A stretch of 64,000 nucleotides of DNA from Pseudothermotoga thermarum DSM 5069 (GTDB lineage Bacteria; Thermotogota; Thermotogae; Thermotogales; DSM-5069), in contig NC_015707.1 in the NCBI RefSeq assembly GCF_000217815.1, forward strand, positions 1,910,014 to 1,974,013. The letters are read 5' to 3'. The position numbers were made by a program, and so were the translations under genes. Under the pieces are notes generated by a model. It ran no database searches. It was not told the origin of the DNA and was given only the letters and a program-made list of their open reading frames with translations. This document shows positions 8,078 through 20,717 of the stretch, in pieces; position 1 is the first letter of the stretch, and every line of letters starts with the position of its first letter.

Positions 8078-8968
8078 ATGAAATTCGCTGAATTGATAGG
8101 GCTCTCTAAGAAAAGCCAGCAACCATTTCACGAGGTTATCTTGATAAATCAAATGATGGAAGAAGGTTTGGATCCGCTGGAACTTAGCCAAAAGCTTAAG
8201 AGACTTGTCATCACCATACTTGACCTTTGTGAAAAAAATTTTGGGAAACCTTCCAAAAGTCTAACTGGAATGGTTCAAAACGCTGCTTATACTTTTTCAA
8301 ATCATCAACCATTGATGATGGGAAAATTCAACTACATTGCCACTGTTGCAGCTCTTTCTATGGCTGAATCAAATGCTTCAATGGGTAAAATTGTGGCTTG
8401 TCCAACTGCTGGTTCTTGTGGGGTTTTACCGGGTGTTTTGTATGCGCTTTGGAAAGTTTTTTCAGCCGATGTTGATGATGTGACCAACGCATTCATAGTT
8501 GCGGGAGAAGTAGGTAATAGAATAGCTTCGGTGGCTTCCATATCTGGAGCAATTGCGGGGTGTCAAGCTGAAATTGGTGCGGCCGCTGCCATGGCAAGTT
8601 CTGCTTTGACTTATTATTTCACCTTGGATCCTGATAAAGTGGCGCATGCTGCTGCCTTGACCTTGAAATCCTTAATGGGTTTGGTTTGCGATCCAATAGG
8701 TGGTTTTGTGGAAGTTCCTTGTATAAAAAGAAATGCAACGGCTGTTAATTTGGCTATCGCAACTGCTGAGATGGCAATAGCTGGTATTCAAAGCGTAATT
8801 CCTTTTGATGAAGTGGTTGAAGCACTTTCAAAAGTTGGCCGAAGTTTACCAGAAGAGTTGCGCGAGACAGGTCTTGGAGGAATTGCCGCAACCAAAACCG
8901 CTCAGCTTTTAGTTGAGAAAATAAGAGGTGATCAAGGTGAAATTTTCCCTGAATATGGAGATAACTAA
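8078..8968 (+). CDS. sdaAA: L-serine dehydratase, iron-sulfur type, alpha subunit
   Basis: Catalytic subunit (296 aa) carrying the oxygen-sensitive 4Fe-4S cluster that dehydrates serine. Candidate cluster cysteines are in CPTAGSCGVLPG, VCDPIGGF and PCIKRN. The Gly/Ala-rich loops ASISGAIAGCQAEIGAAAAM are typical. With sdaAB it makes pyruvate in the cytoplasm. GAGGGGT precedes the ATG. The 3' end overlaps the DUF2804 gene by 32 bases. Confidence 0.95.
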   Translation: MKFAELIGLSKKSQQPFHEVILINQMMEEGLDPLELSQKLKRLVITILDLCEKNFGKPSKSLTGMVQNAAYTFSNHQPLMMGKFNYIATVAALSMAESNASMGKIVACPTAGSCGVLPGVLYALWKVFSADVDDVTNAFIVAGEVGNRIASVASISGAIAGCQAEIGAAAAMASSALTYYFTLDPDKVAHAAALTLKSLMGLVCDPIGGFVEVPCIKRNATAVNLAIATAEMAIAGIQSVIPFDEVVEALSKVGRSLPEELRETGLGGIAATKTAQLLVEKIRGDQGEIFPEYGDN

Positions 8969-9953
8969 ACCCGTTGAGCTGTGCACAAAACTTGGCAGAT
9001 TGAATCATTCAGCCCTTGGTTGGGCAAGAAAACCTCTTGTAAGATGCAATCTTAAAGGACATTTGTTTAGAAAGAAAAAGTGGAATTATTGGGCCGTCTA
9101 CAACAAGAATTATCTTTTTTCGGTAACTGTAGCCGATTTGGACTATCTTGGTATAAGCTTTTGGTATTTTGTAGACTTCAAGGAACAGAAAATGTGGGAA
9201 AGAAGCTTTATAACTCCGTTTGGAATTGGTTATGAAATGCCGGAAACACCTGAAGAGTCTGTTTTTTTTGAGACTAGAAATTTTAAAATCCATATGATCA
9301 GAAAAGCACAAATTACGGAACTTTTTGTGGAAGATCATCGAAGAGAGAATTTATCCGCGAAGTTTGAGATCTTTCACCAAAATTTTGAATCTTTGAACGT
9401 TGTTGTACCTTGGAGTTGGAATAGATTTCAATTTACAAGCAAGCAATTTTCGTTGATGGCAAGAGGTGAAGTTATTTTCGAAGATAGAAAAATAAGGTTT
9501 GATGAGTCTGAAAGCTTTGCAACTCTCGATTTTGGACGAGGAGTTTGGAAGTATAAGACAACTTGGAATTGGGCAAGTTTTGCAACACGTTTAAGTGATG
9601 GGACTGTCATTGGAGTGAATCTTGGAGGAAAATGGACCGACAAAACTGGGATAAACGAAAATGGATTATTGGTCAACGGCAAACTCACAAAAATTGAAAG
9701 TGACGTTGTGTTTTCGTATGATTTAGACGATTTGATGAATCTTTGGAAAATTTACTCCATCAACTCCGACGAAGTTCAGCTTGAGTTTAAACCTGTTTTT
9801 TTAAGAAACTCCAAAACCAACTTTTTGATCGTCGCCTCAAAAATGAACCAGTTGTTTGGTTTCTTCAAAGGTTTTGTGAGAGATGAAAATCGAAGGGTTT
9901 ATCTGATAGAAGATGCCTTTGGATGGGTGGAAGACCATTACGCCCGCTGGTGA
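8937..9953 (+). CDS. DUF2804 family protein
   Basis: 338-residue protein matching my memory of the DUF2804 family through the run FGRGVWKYKTTWNWAS (about 197-212) and the overall beta-rich, aromatic-rich composition. No signal peptide or membrane segment is evident. Function is unknown; some relatives sit with lipid or sugar genes. The start is GTG 8937 preceded by AGAGGTGAT; GTG 8928 lies inside that ribosome site and is less likely. It overlaps sdaAA and ends the operon just before the rRNA promoter. Confidence 0.75.
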   Translation: MKFSLNMEITKPVELCTKLGRLNHSALGWARKPLVRCNLKGHLFRKKKWNYWAVYNKNYLFSVTVADLDYLGISFWYFVDFKEQKMWERSFITPFGIGYEMPETPEESVFFETRNFKIHMIRKAQITELFVEDHRRENLSAKFEIFHQNFESLNVVVPWSWNRFQFTSKQFSLMARGEVIFEDRKIRFDESESFATLDFGRGVWKYKTTWNWASFATRLSDGTVIGVNLGGKWTDKTGINENGLLVNGKLTKIESDVVFSYDLDDLMNLWKIYSINSDEVQLEFKPVFLRNSKTNFLIVASKMNQLFGFFKGFVRDENRRVYLIEDAFGWVEDHYARW

Positions 9954-10008
9954 AGTGATATCTTTTGGTTGATACTGAAAATTTCTTTTTTGTTTACTTT
10001 TCTGTAAC

Positions 10009-10038
10009 TTGACATCCCCGTGCCCTTGGTGATACTAT
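10009..10038 (+). promoter_or_regulatory. rRNA operon promoter
   Basis: Perfect TTGACA (10009-10014), 18-base spacer, TACTAT (10033-10038). It lies about 170 bases before 16S rRNA in the otherwise geneless stretch 9954-10211. Confidence 0.8.
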
Positions 10039-10107
10039 CATACACGGTCGCTCGTGAATAAAACGGTCTAAAGAAGCAGGGTCTAAAAAATCAAAATACA
10101 AAGAAAA

Positions 10108-10139
10108 GAGTCTTGAAATGACTCGATTGCTTTTTGTCC
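10108..10139 (+). promoter_or_regulatory. Possible boxB/boxA antitermination signal in the rRNA leader
   Basis: A small hairpin GAGTC/GACTC (10108-10112 with 10120-10124) is followed by TGCTTTTTGTCC (10128-10139), similar to the boxA core TGCTCTTTA. The position between promoter and 16S fits NusB/NusE-dependent antitermination. Similarity is modest. Confidence 0.45.
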
Positions 10140-10151
10140 TGGGTCATTGAA

Positions 10152-10170
10152 AAGTGGATAGCAGTCCCGC
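10152..10170 (+). other. 5' arm of the 16S processing stem
   Basis: AAGTGGATAGCAGTCCCGC here is complementary to 11774-11792 (GCGGGACTGCTATCC plus a T-run), with 15 perfect base pairs and a few more beyond. The arms enclose the 16S gene and would form the RNase III-type processing stem of the precursor. Confidence 0.9.
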
Positions 10171-10211
10171 CGAACCCAAAAACAATGTCAGGATCTTAAA
10201 ATCCTTCACGT

Positions 10212-11761
<1,550 letters not shown>

Positions 11762-11815
11762 TAGGGAGTAAGTGCGGGACTGCTATCCATTTTTGAGTGA
11801 CTCAGGTTTGGGCTC

Positions 11816-11892
11816 GGGCTCGTAGCTCAGTAGGTAAGAGCGCACGCCTGATAAGCGTGAGGTCGGAGGTTCGACTCCTCCCGAGCCCACCA
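11816..11892 (+). tRNA. tRNA-Ile (GAT)
   Basis: Cloverleaf in the 16S-23S spacer with acceptor GGGCTCG/CGAGCCC, anticodon arm CACGC-CTGATAA-GCGTG giving GAT, and encoded CCA. Confidence 0.97.
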
Positions 11893-11896
11893 TGGC

Positions 11897-11972
11897 GGGG
11901 ACGTAGCTCAGCTGGGAGAGCGCCTGCTTTGCAAGCAGGAAGTCAGGGGTTCGAGTCCCCTCGTCTCCACCA
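11897..11972 (+). tRNA. tRNA-Ala (TGC)
   Basis: Second spacer tRNA, acceptor GGGGACG/CGTCTCC, anticodon loop TTTGCAA giving TGC, encoded CCA. The Ile-Ala pair in the spacer is common in bacteria. Confidence 0.97.
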
Positions 11973-11984
11973 AGGAAGGGTCAT

Positions 11985-12007
11985 TGAAAACTGCATAGGA
12001 AGCACAA

Positions 12008-12015
<8 letters not shown>
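11985..12015 (+). other. 5' arm of the 23S processing stem
   Basis: Bases 11985-12015 are complementary to 15006-15036 over about 30 positions with one bulged base. They bracket 23S rRNA and overlap its mature ends, as in other bacterial 23S precursors. Confidence 0.9.
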
Positions 12016-15016
<3,001 letters not shown>

Positions 15017-15054
15017 GTGCTTCCTATGCAGTTTTCAGTGATCCTTCGCATGTT

Positions 15055-15176
15055 TCCTCGGGTGCCGATACCGGAGCGAGAAACACCCGGTCCCATTCCG
15101 AACCCGGCCGTTAAGCCGCTCCGGGCCGATGGTAGTATGGGGGCAACCCCATGCGAGAGTAGGTAGTGCCCGGGGA
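15055..15176 (+). rRNA. rrf: 5S ribosomal RNA
   Basis: About 120 bases. The terminal helix forms between 15055-15063 and 15168-15176, with the conserved CCCATTCCGAACCCGG-like loop (about 15091) and CGAGAGTAGG near the 3' end. It completes the 16S-tRNA-tRNA-23S-5S operon. Confidence 0.95.
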
Positions 15177-15182
15177 GTCAAA

Positions 15183-15208
15183 GGGGCTGCGAAAAGCAGC
15201 CCCTTTTT
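15183..15208 (+). terminator. rRNA operon terminator
   Basis: 8-bp stem GGGGCTGC/GCAGCCCC with loop GAAAA and TTTTT tail, seven bases after 5S rRNA. Confidence 0.92.
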
Positions 15209-15223
15209 GTTTTTGGTATTTTT

Positions 15224-15550
15224 TCACTTCAAAGTTATCGTTGTTGTTATTTCAAGCAAGGCATATCTTACAATCACCGAGTACGGTTTGCCAGGGATAA
15301 AACTTCCGTATATTCTCACATATCCATTTTCGTCGGTTTTTACCCACAAAATAGTTTCATCGATTTGGACTTGCACGGTAACGTTCGAAATAGGCCTTCC
15401 GTTGCTATCTACAATTTGAAATTCTATGTATTCGTTTGTTGTTGATACCAAGTGCACTCCTACGGAAACTCCAAACCCTACCTGGACGTTGGAACATCCC
15501 ACGATCAGAAATGTTAGGGCAAGAGCCATTATTAACAGATAGACTTTCAT
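15224..15550 (-). CDS. Small lipoprotein with Ig-like/CarboxypepD-type domain
   Basis: 108-residue secreted protein. The first ~20 residues are a hydrophobic signal ending in LIVGC, a lipobox, so it is probably lipid-anchored. The remainder is beta-rich with VDSNGRPISNVTVQV and TDENGYVRIYG, reminiscent of the regulatory-like beta sandwich seen in carboxypeptidase or Big repeats. ATG at 15550 is chosen because GAGGTGG lies just upstream; the GTG three codons earlier is inside that site. It is divergent from the serpin gene across about 80 bases holding a perfect inverted repeat. Function unknown. Confidence 0.7.
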   Translation of the reverse strand: MKVYLLIMALALTFLIVGCSNVQVGFGVSVGVHLVSTTNEYIEFQIVDSNGRPISNVTVQVQIDETILWVKTDENGYVRIYGSFIPGKPYSVIVRYALLEITTTITLK

Positions 15551-15583
15551 TTGAACCACCTCTGTGTATACGGTGTTAATACA

Positions 15584-15607
15584 ATTTTACTCCAAAGGGA
15601 GTAAAAT
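15584..15607. repeat. Perfect 10-bp inverted repeat between divergent genes
   Basis: ATTTTACTCC and GGAGTAAAAT flank a four-base centre AAAG. It lies midway between the lipoprotein and serpin starts, in the space where both promoters must be, so it could be an operator for both. There is no T-run suited to a terminator for either gene. Confidence 0.6.
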
Positions 15608-15630
15608 CAAATGAACAGGAGGTGAGTTGT

Positions 15631-16803
15631 GTGAGATCATTGGTTGTTTTGTTTGCAGTTTGTCTTGGTCTAATGTGTTTTGCAAACAGCGTTTCAGATT
15701 CGATCAATGATTTTGGGTTCAATATCTTTAAAGTTCTGCCAGCTGAGCAGAATCTGTTCATATCCCCCACGAGCATTTCGATGGCACTCACCATGACAAG
15801 TTTTGGAGCAGCTGGTAAAACGCTTCAGGAGATGCTTGAAACGCTGTGCCTTTCAAAATTTGAGGAAAGAGATATTTTAAAAAGTTACAGAGAACTTGTC
15901 AAGTTTCTCAATGAAAAAAGTGAATACTATGAACTGAGGATTGCCAACGCTTTGTGGGCCCAGCAAGGATATCCATTCTTGGAAAGCTTTCTGAAAGTTG
16001 TTTCGGAAAACTTTCAAGCACCCGTGGAGGAAGTAGACTTCGTGGATAGTGTTCAAAGAGGGCAAACTCGTGCAAAGATCAACAAATGGATAAGCGATGT
16101 CACAAACGGTAGGATACCTGAGCTAATCTCTGCTGACGATATCGATGAGTTAACTCGATTGGTTTTGACCAACGCGATATACTTTAAAGGCAAGTGGCTG
16201 TATCAATTTGACTCGGAAAAAACGCAAAAGGATGTCTTTCATTCAATCACAGGGGATGTGGAAGTTGACATGATGAAAATAAGCCAAGATTTTGAATACT
16301 ACGAAGATGAAAATGTTCAAGTTGCAAAAATACCTTATATTGGTGAGAAATTATACATGCTGGTTGTATTGCCAAAAAAAGGACGAAGTATTCGGGAGGT
16401 TGAAGAAAGGTTGAATTCGAAAGTTTTCAGCAAATGGATTGCCAACACTTCACTTACAAAGCTTGATCTGTCGATGCCACGTTTTAAGTTTAGAAACAGA
16501 TTTTCGCTTGTAAAACCCCTCATGGAACTTGGAATGGTACTCGCTTTCACAAATTATGCGGATTTCTCCAGAATGACACCGGTGAATGATCTGAAGATAA
16601 CCGAAGTCCTTCACGAAGCTTTTATTGAAGTCAATGAAGAGGGGAGCGAAGCAGCGGCAGCCACGGCTGTGATTATGGGAATAAAAATGGCATTTGCTTC
16701 GCCGATTGTTTTGAAGCTTGATAGACCTTTTTTGTTTTTCGTTGTTGAAAAGTCCCAAAATCTTGTGCTGTTTATGGGTAGAGTTGTGGATCCCACAAAA
16801 TAG
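15631..16803 (+). CDS. Secreted serpin (serine protease inhibitor)
   Basis: 390-residue member of the serpin family, trapping target proteases by reactive-loop cleavage. An N-terminal hydrophobic stretch to about residue 18 suggests export. Core motifs include NLFISPTSISMALTMTSFGA, TNAIYFKGKW and, at the C-terminus, RPFLFFV. The hinge EEGSEAAAATA is of the inhibitory type. Counting P17 as the first Glu puts P1 at Lys and P1' at Met (GIK-MAF), predicting trypsin-like targets; this count is inference. GTG 15631 follows AGGAGGT; an earlier GTG lies in the ribosome site. It ends exactly where the convergent EamA gene ends. Confidence 0.93.
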   Translation: MRSLVVLFAVCLGLMCFANSVSDSINDFGFNIFKVLPAEQNLFISPTSISMALTMTSFGAAGKTLQEMLETLCLSKFEERDILKSYRELVKFLNEKSEYYELRIANALWAQQGYPFLESFLKVVSENFQAPVEEVDFVDSVQRGQTRAKINKWISDVTNGRIPELISADDIDELTRLVLTNAIYFKGKWLYQFDSEKTQKDVFHSITGDVEVDMMKISQDFEYYEDENVQVAKIPYIGEKLYMLVVLPKKGRSIREVEERLNSKVFSKWIANTSLTKLDLSMPRFKFRNRFSLVKPLMELGMVLAFTNYADFSRMTPVNDLKITEVLHEAFIEVNEEGSEAAAATAVIMGIKMAFASPIVLKLDRPFLFFVVEKSQNLVLFMGRVVDPTK

Positions 16804-17640
16804 TTAGTCTTCGGACTTTCTAACTAAACCAGGGATTGCGTATCGAAGAGTAATTGAACCCACTATGATGGTTCCGCCAATCAGAGCAAATTTTGAAGGA
16901 TATTCACCGGTTGAAAGAAAAACCCAGATTGGATTCAATATTGGTTCAATGACTGGTATCAACGAGGCTTCGAAAGCAGTGACTTTTGTTATGGCTATGG
17001 AATAGAATATGTAGGAAATACCCAATTGAACTGTTCCAAGAAGGATTATTCCAACTACATTCGTTGTAGTGATGGGCTGTCGGAACAAAAATGGCAGACC
17101 AACCACAGCTGTGAAAAAATTGCCCAGCACAACTGATTCAGCAGGCTTGGCATCCTTTTGCTTTCTTAGAAACACAATGAACAGTCCAAACGCAAGACCA
17201 CTCAGAACGGCAAAGAAATTGCCCAACATACTCCCAGAAGAAATTCTGCCGAAGAAGAACAAAAACATTCCAAAGAAGACAAAAGCAAGCGCCAAATAGT
17301 CGAATATCACCATTTTCTCTTTGAGTATAAGTGTTCCAAAAATCGCCACGTATACCGGAGCAGTGTACTGAAGAAATATTGCGTTTGCTGCAGTTGTCAA
17401 CTTGTTTGCTGCAACAAAGGTTATGACCATCAAAGAATAGAAGCAGGCAGCTACAATCATATCCTTTGTGAAATTCAGTTTGAATCTTTTTAAGTATAGC
17501 ACTAAAACGAAAACGGCTATCAGGCTTCTGGTCCCAGCTATTGCCATGGCATTCCAATTGACAAGTTTGATCAGTACACCACCAAAGCTCCACAAGGTCG
17601 ATGCTATGATCAAATAGAAAATGCCTTTGGTTCTTTCCAT
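16804..17640 (-). CDS. EamA/DMT-superfamily permease
   Basis: 278-residue integral membrane protein with about ten hydrophobic helices in two halves, as in EamA (DUF6) drug/metabolite transporters. Segments such as YLIIASTLWSFGGVLIKL at the start of the first half and the second-half SLIPVIEPILNPIWVFL are typical. It exports or imports an unknown small metabolite. The ATG follows GGTGGAAAAAAG. The stop abuts the serpin stop with no bases between, so the two transcripts must overlap at their ends. Confidence 0.88.
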   Translation of the reverse strand: MERTKGIFYLIIASTLWSFGGVLIKLVNWNAMAIAGTRSLIAVFVLVLYLKRFKLNFTKDMIVAACFYSLMVITFVAANKLTTAANAIFLQYTAPVYVAIFGTLILKEKMVIFDYLALAFVFFGMFLFFFGRISSGSMLGNFFAVLSGLAFGLFIVFLRKQKDAKPAESVVLGNFFTAVVGLPFLFRQPITTTNVVGIILLGTVQLGISYIFYSIAITKVTAFEASLIPVIEPILNPIWVFLSTGEYPSKFALIGGTIIVGSITLRYAIPGLVRKSED

Positions 17641-17815
17641 CTTTTTTCCACCTTTCGTTGTTTATGTCATCCTGTACTCATTCTACTTTACACAGACGAA
17701 ATAAGATGCAGCAACTCTTGAAGAAATGAAAATATAGATTTTTGCTGAGCTACTTGACAAAAAGACAAGTTGCTTTAGCATTGAAAATAGCAAAAAGTTG
17801 CCGGGGGGATCTACT

Positions 17816-19075
17816 TTGAACCAAACCAAGGATAGGAGAAGGTTTTTTCTTTATTCTATTGGTTTAGCTTTTGTTTTGTTTTCCCTTTTTTCAGGTGCGC
17901 TTTGGAATCCTTTGGCTTTTCTTGAAGGATTGAAGAGAATCGTTGTATTTCCAGATTTTCTATTGGTTGATTACGTTGAAATTGGTGGGCTTTCTGCGGC
18001 TTTCTTCAACGCCGGAGTTCTTATGATCCTTTTCACTTGGATCACTTCGCTGTTGAATCTTCAAGTTACCGGTTTGATGATTGCATCCGTTTTTACCGTT
18101 GGTGGTTTTGCACTTTTTGGAAAGAATCTTTTCAACGTGTGGCCAATATTGATTGGAGTTTATCTGTACTCGCTTTATAAAAAAGAGCCCTTCAGCCGAT
18201 ACATATACATAAGTTACTTCGGTACGGCAATATCTCCACTTGTAACTCAAATTGCTTTTCATTTTCCTTTTACAGGATTCAAAGCCATTTTGTTTTCTTA
18301 CTTTGTAGGAATAGTAGTTGGCTTTTTCCTGCCTTCTTTGGCAATGCATTTTCTTACCGCACACAAAGGGTACAATTTGTATAACGTTGGATTTACGTGT
18401 GGAATGGTTGGCATGATCTTTGCGGCTTTTTTCAGAGTCTATAGATATGAGATGTTGCCACAAAGATTTTGGAGCAGCGGAAACAACCTTGTGTTATCAA
18501 TCTTTCTTTTTTGCGTTTTTGGTGCGCAGGTGTTTTTAGGTTGGTGGTTAAGCTCAAAAACGTTCAGGAAGTACTCCAAACTTTTAAGACACAGTGGTAA
18601 ACTTGCCACAGATTTTGTGCTCTTGGAAGGTTTTGAAACCACTTTGACAAACATGGGTATTCTTGGTATCTTATCGGTTGTTTATGTGCTTTTGGTGAGA
18701 AGTCAGCTCAACGGTCCTACGATTGGAGGTATAATGACCGTTGTAGGCTTTGGAGCTTTTGGAAAACACATAAAAAATGTTTTACCAATTTTGATTGGTG
18801 TTACGCTTTGTGGGTTGACCAATGCGTATGCTTTGGGAGAGCCAAACAACGTTCTTGCAGCACTTTTTGGAACAACTCTTGCGCCGATTGCTGGTGAATT
18901 TGGATTTCTTTGGGGAGTGATAGCTGGTTTTGTACATCGTGCGGTCGTCAACAGTTCGGCGTTTATGCACGGTGGGTTGAATTTATACAATAATGGTTTT
19001 GCTGGAGGATTGGTTGCGATGATACTTGTTCCAATAATATTGGCTTTGAAGAAAGGTGAAAACAACAATGGCTAA
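17816..19075 (+). CDS. DUF1576 integral membrane protein
   Basis: 419-residue polytopic membrane protein, recognised as DUF1576 from its strong internal duplication. TVGGFALFGKNLFNVWPILI in the first half recurs as TVVGFGAFGKHIKNVLPILI in the second, and NLYNVGFTCGMVGMI recurs as NLYNNGFAGGLVAMI. The inverted or parallel two-half layout suggests a channel or carrier, but no function is known. TTG at 17816 after GGGGGG is preferred; the earlier TTG at 17798 precedes the ribosome site. The following small gene overlaps its stop, so the two are probably made together. Confidence 0.82.
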   Translation: MNQTKDRRRFFLYSIGLAFVLFSLFSGALWNPLAFLEGLKRIVVFPDFLLVDYVEIGGLSAAFFNAGVLMILFTWITSLLNLQVTGLMIASVFTVGGFALFGKNLFNVWPILIGVYLYSLYKKEPFSRYIYISYFGTAISPLVTQIAFHFPFTGFKAILFSYFVGIVVGFFLPSLAMHFLTAHKGYNLYNVGFTCGMVGMIFAAFFRVYRYEMLPQRFWSSGNNLVLSIFLFCVFGAQVFLGWWLSSKTFRKYSKLLRHSGKLATDFVLLEGFETTLTNMGILGILSVVYVLLVRSQLNGPTIGGIMTVVGFGAFGKHIKNVLPILIGVTLCGLTNAYALGEPNNVLAALFGTTLAPIAGEFGFLWGVIAGFVHRAVVNSSAFMHGGLNLYNNGFAGGLVAMILVPIILALKKGENNNG

Positions 19076-19415
19076 GGTGGCTGAGTTAATTTCAAAACTG
19101 TGTTCGCAAATAATGAAATATTTGCTTTCAAAATCGGCAAGTAAAATCGATATTTCCTGTCAAAAGGAAAAAGATCAAAGGTATCTGATCGAAATACAAG
19201 CTCAGGTGGACTTTAATGAATCCGATTTAGATATGCTTAAATTTTATCTGAATGTGGAAAAACACGAGGAACTTGCCTATTATTATCTACCTTTGGTAGG
19301 TGAGTACGGTTCTGAAGAAGAAATGTTGTTGATTTCCAGCTTTTTGGACAGCGTTAGCGTTGTGTACAACAAGGAGTTGAAAGTCCTAAATCTAAGGATG
19401 CTTGTAAAAATTTAA
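19068..19415 (+). CDS. Small protein of unknown function coupled to the DUF1576 gene
   Basis: 115 residues, soluble, rich in charged residues, with no motif I recognise. It begins at ATG 19068, eight bases before the DUF1576 gene ends, after GAAAGGTG. Predicted pattern is helix, strands, two helices, strands. Two mirrored hydrophobic strands (YLIEIQAQVDF, SVVYNKELKVLNLRMLV) could form a sheet. Translational coupling suggests a partner or regulator of the membrane protein. Confidence 0.6.
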   Translation: MAKVAELISKLCSQIMKYLLSKSASKIDISCQKEKDQRYLIEIQAQVDFNESDLDMLKFYLNVEKHEELAYYYLPLVGEYGSEEEMLLISSFLDSVSVVYNKELKVLNLRMLVKI

Positions 19416-19431
19416 AAAAGGAGGTAAAACG

Positions 19432-19635
19432 ATGGAATATGTCTTGTTTGTGCCTGATATGTCGTGCAATCACTGCAAAATGAGAATTTCAAAACTACTT
19501 GAAAAAGAAGGGGTTAAAGATTACGAAATAGATTTGACCAGTAAAACTGTTACTTTAAAAGCAGATGATATAAACAAAATCTGCGAAGAATTAGCGAAAA
19601 TTGGATATCCAGTTAAAGCCTGTAAACCGCGTTGA
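19432..19635 (+). CDS. Heavy-metal-associated (HMA) domain protein, CopZ-like
   Basis: 67-residue ferredoxin-like HMA domain with the metal-binding DMSCNHCKM loop (CxxC, about residues 11-14) and the second half DLTSKTVTLKAD typical of copper chaperones. It probably binds Cu(I) or a similar soft metal. No P-type ATPase lies nearby, so the partner is unknown. Ribosome site AGGAGG. It follows the DUF1576 pair by 16 bases and may share its transcript. Confidence 0.88.
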   Translation: MEYVLFVPDMSCNHCKMRISKLLEKEGVKDYEIDLTSKTVTLKADDINKICEELAKIGYPVKACKPR

Positions 19636-19644
19636 AGTGTTTTT

Positions 19645-19667
19645 GCATGAAAAAGTTGTGGTATAAT
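19645..19667 (+). promoter_or_regulatory. Extended -10 promoter of the DUF3798 gene
   Basis: TGGTATAAT (19659-19667) is a perfect -10 with an upstream TG. No good -35 is seen. It lies 40 bases before the ATG at 19707. Confidence 0.5.
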
Positions 19668-19706
19668 TTTAAAAAAAGAACACTACTCTTACGGGGGGTT
19701 GAAAGG

Positions 19707-20717
19707 ATGAGAAAGCTTCTAGCAGTGATTCTTGTACTGGCAGTTTTAGCTACTTTGAGCTTTGCCGCCTTGGGTTTCAAAATTGGTGTTGTAACAGGAA
19801 CGGTTTCGCAGGGTGAAGACGAATACAGAGGAGCAGAAAATGTCGTAGCAAAATACGGCAAAGAAATCATCCACGTTACCTATCCAGACAAATTCATGCA
19901 GGAGCAAGAGACAACTATTGCAAGAATCGTCGAACTTGCTTACGATCCAACAGTTAAGGCAATTGTGATTTGTCAAGGTGTTCCTGGTACCGTTGCTGCT
20001 ATCAGAAGAGTTAAGGAATTCAGACCCGACATAATCTTTGTCGTAGGTGTTCCACACGAGGATCCAGAGATAGTTGAATCTGTAGCAGATGTGGCTTTGG
20101 AAACAGATACACCAGGACGTGGAAAGACAATCGTAGACCTTGCTTACAAGATGGGGGCAAAAAGGTTGATTCACTACTCGTTCCCAAGACACATGAGCTA
20201 TAAACTTTTGGCAGAGCGAAGAGACATAATGGAGCAAAGATGTAAAGAACTTGGTATGGAGTTTATCTTTGTCTCTGCGCCAGATCCTCTTGGTGAGCAA
20301 GGTTTGACAGGTGCACAACAGTTCATCCTTGAAGATGTTCCAAGACAAATAGCCAAGTATGGTCCAGACACGGCTTTCTTCTCCACAAACTGTGGAATGC
20401 AAGAACCGTTGATCAAAGCGATTCTTACGCATGGTGGAATCTTCCCAGAGCAGTGCTGTCCATCACCAACACATGGTTATCCTGGAGCATTGGGAATCTC
20501 AATACCACCAGAGAAGAAAGGCGATATAAACTACATACTCAAGGTTATAAACGATGCCGTTGTTGAAAAAGGAGGAGCAGGAAGATTTGCAACTTGGCCA
20601 ATCCCAATGAATATGTTGTTCGTTGAAGCTGGAGTCGAGATAGCTATAAAGCTTGTTAAGAAAGAGATCAAAGCCAACGATATGAATGCAATAAAAGCTG
20701 TGGACCTGTCAACTTAA
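19707..20717 (+). pseudogene. DUF3798-type ABC substrate-binding protein, 5' part, disrupted by an IS
   Basis: 336-residue ORF with an N-terminal signal peptide (LLAVILVLAVLATLSFA) and a periplasmic-binding-like body that I assign to DUF3798 from memory (KIGVVTGTVSQGEDEYRGAE, TNCGMQEPLIKAILTHGG). It precedes a nucleoside-type ABC ATPase and two permeases, so it is likely their binding protein. At codon 332 the IS begins; the ORF then reads Asp-Leu-Ser-Thr and stops inside the IS end. Joining 20701 to 21442 restores an open frame of 372 codons. The product therefore lacks its last 40 residues. The truncated protein may be unstable, but some function cannot be excluded. Confidence 0.85.
20694..20701 (+). 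repeat. Target-site duplication of the IS, left copy
   Basis: AAAGCTGT, repeated exactly at 21434-21441 immediately after the IS. An 8-bp duplication is the norm for the IS6 family. Its perfection suggests a recent insertion. Confidence 0.88.

Noticed and set aside
15129-15419. ORF starting in 5S rRNA
   Set aside because: It overlaps 5S and the terminator and is antisense to the lipoprotein.
17641-17815. Repeat ACTTG...CAAGT before the DUF1576 gene
   Set aside because: Only 5 bp and A-rich; not distinguishable from chance. A TTGACA lies nearby but without a convincing -10.
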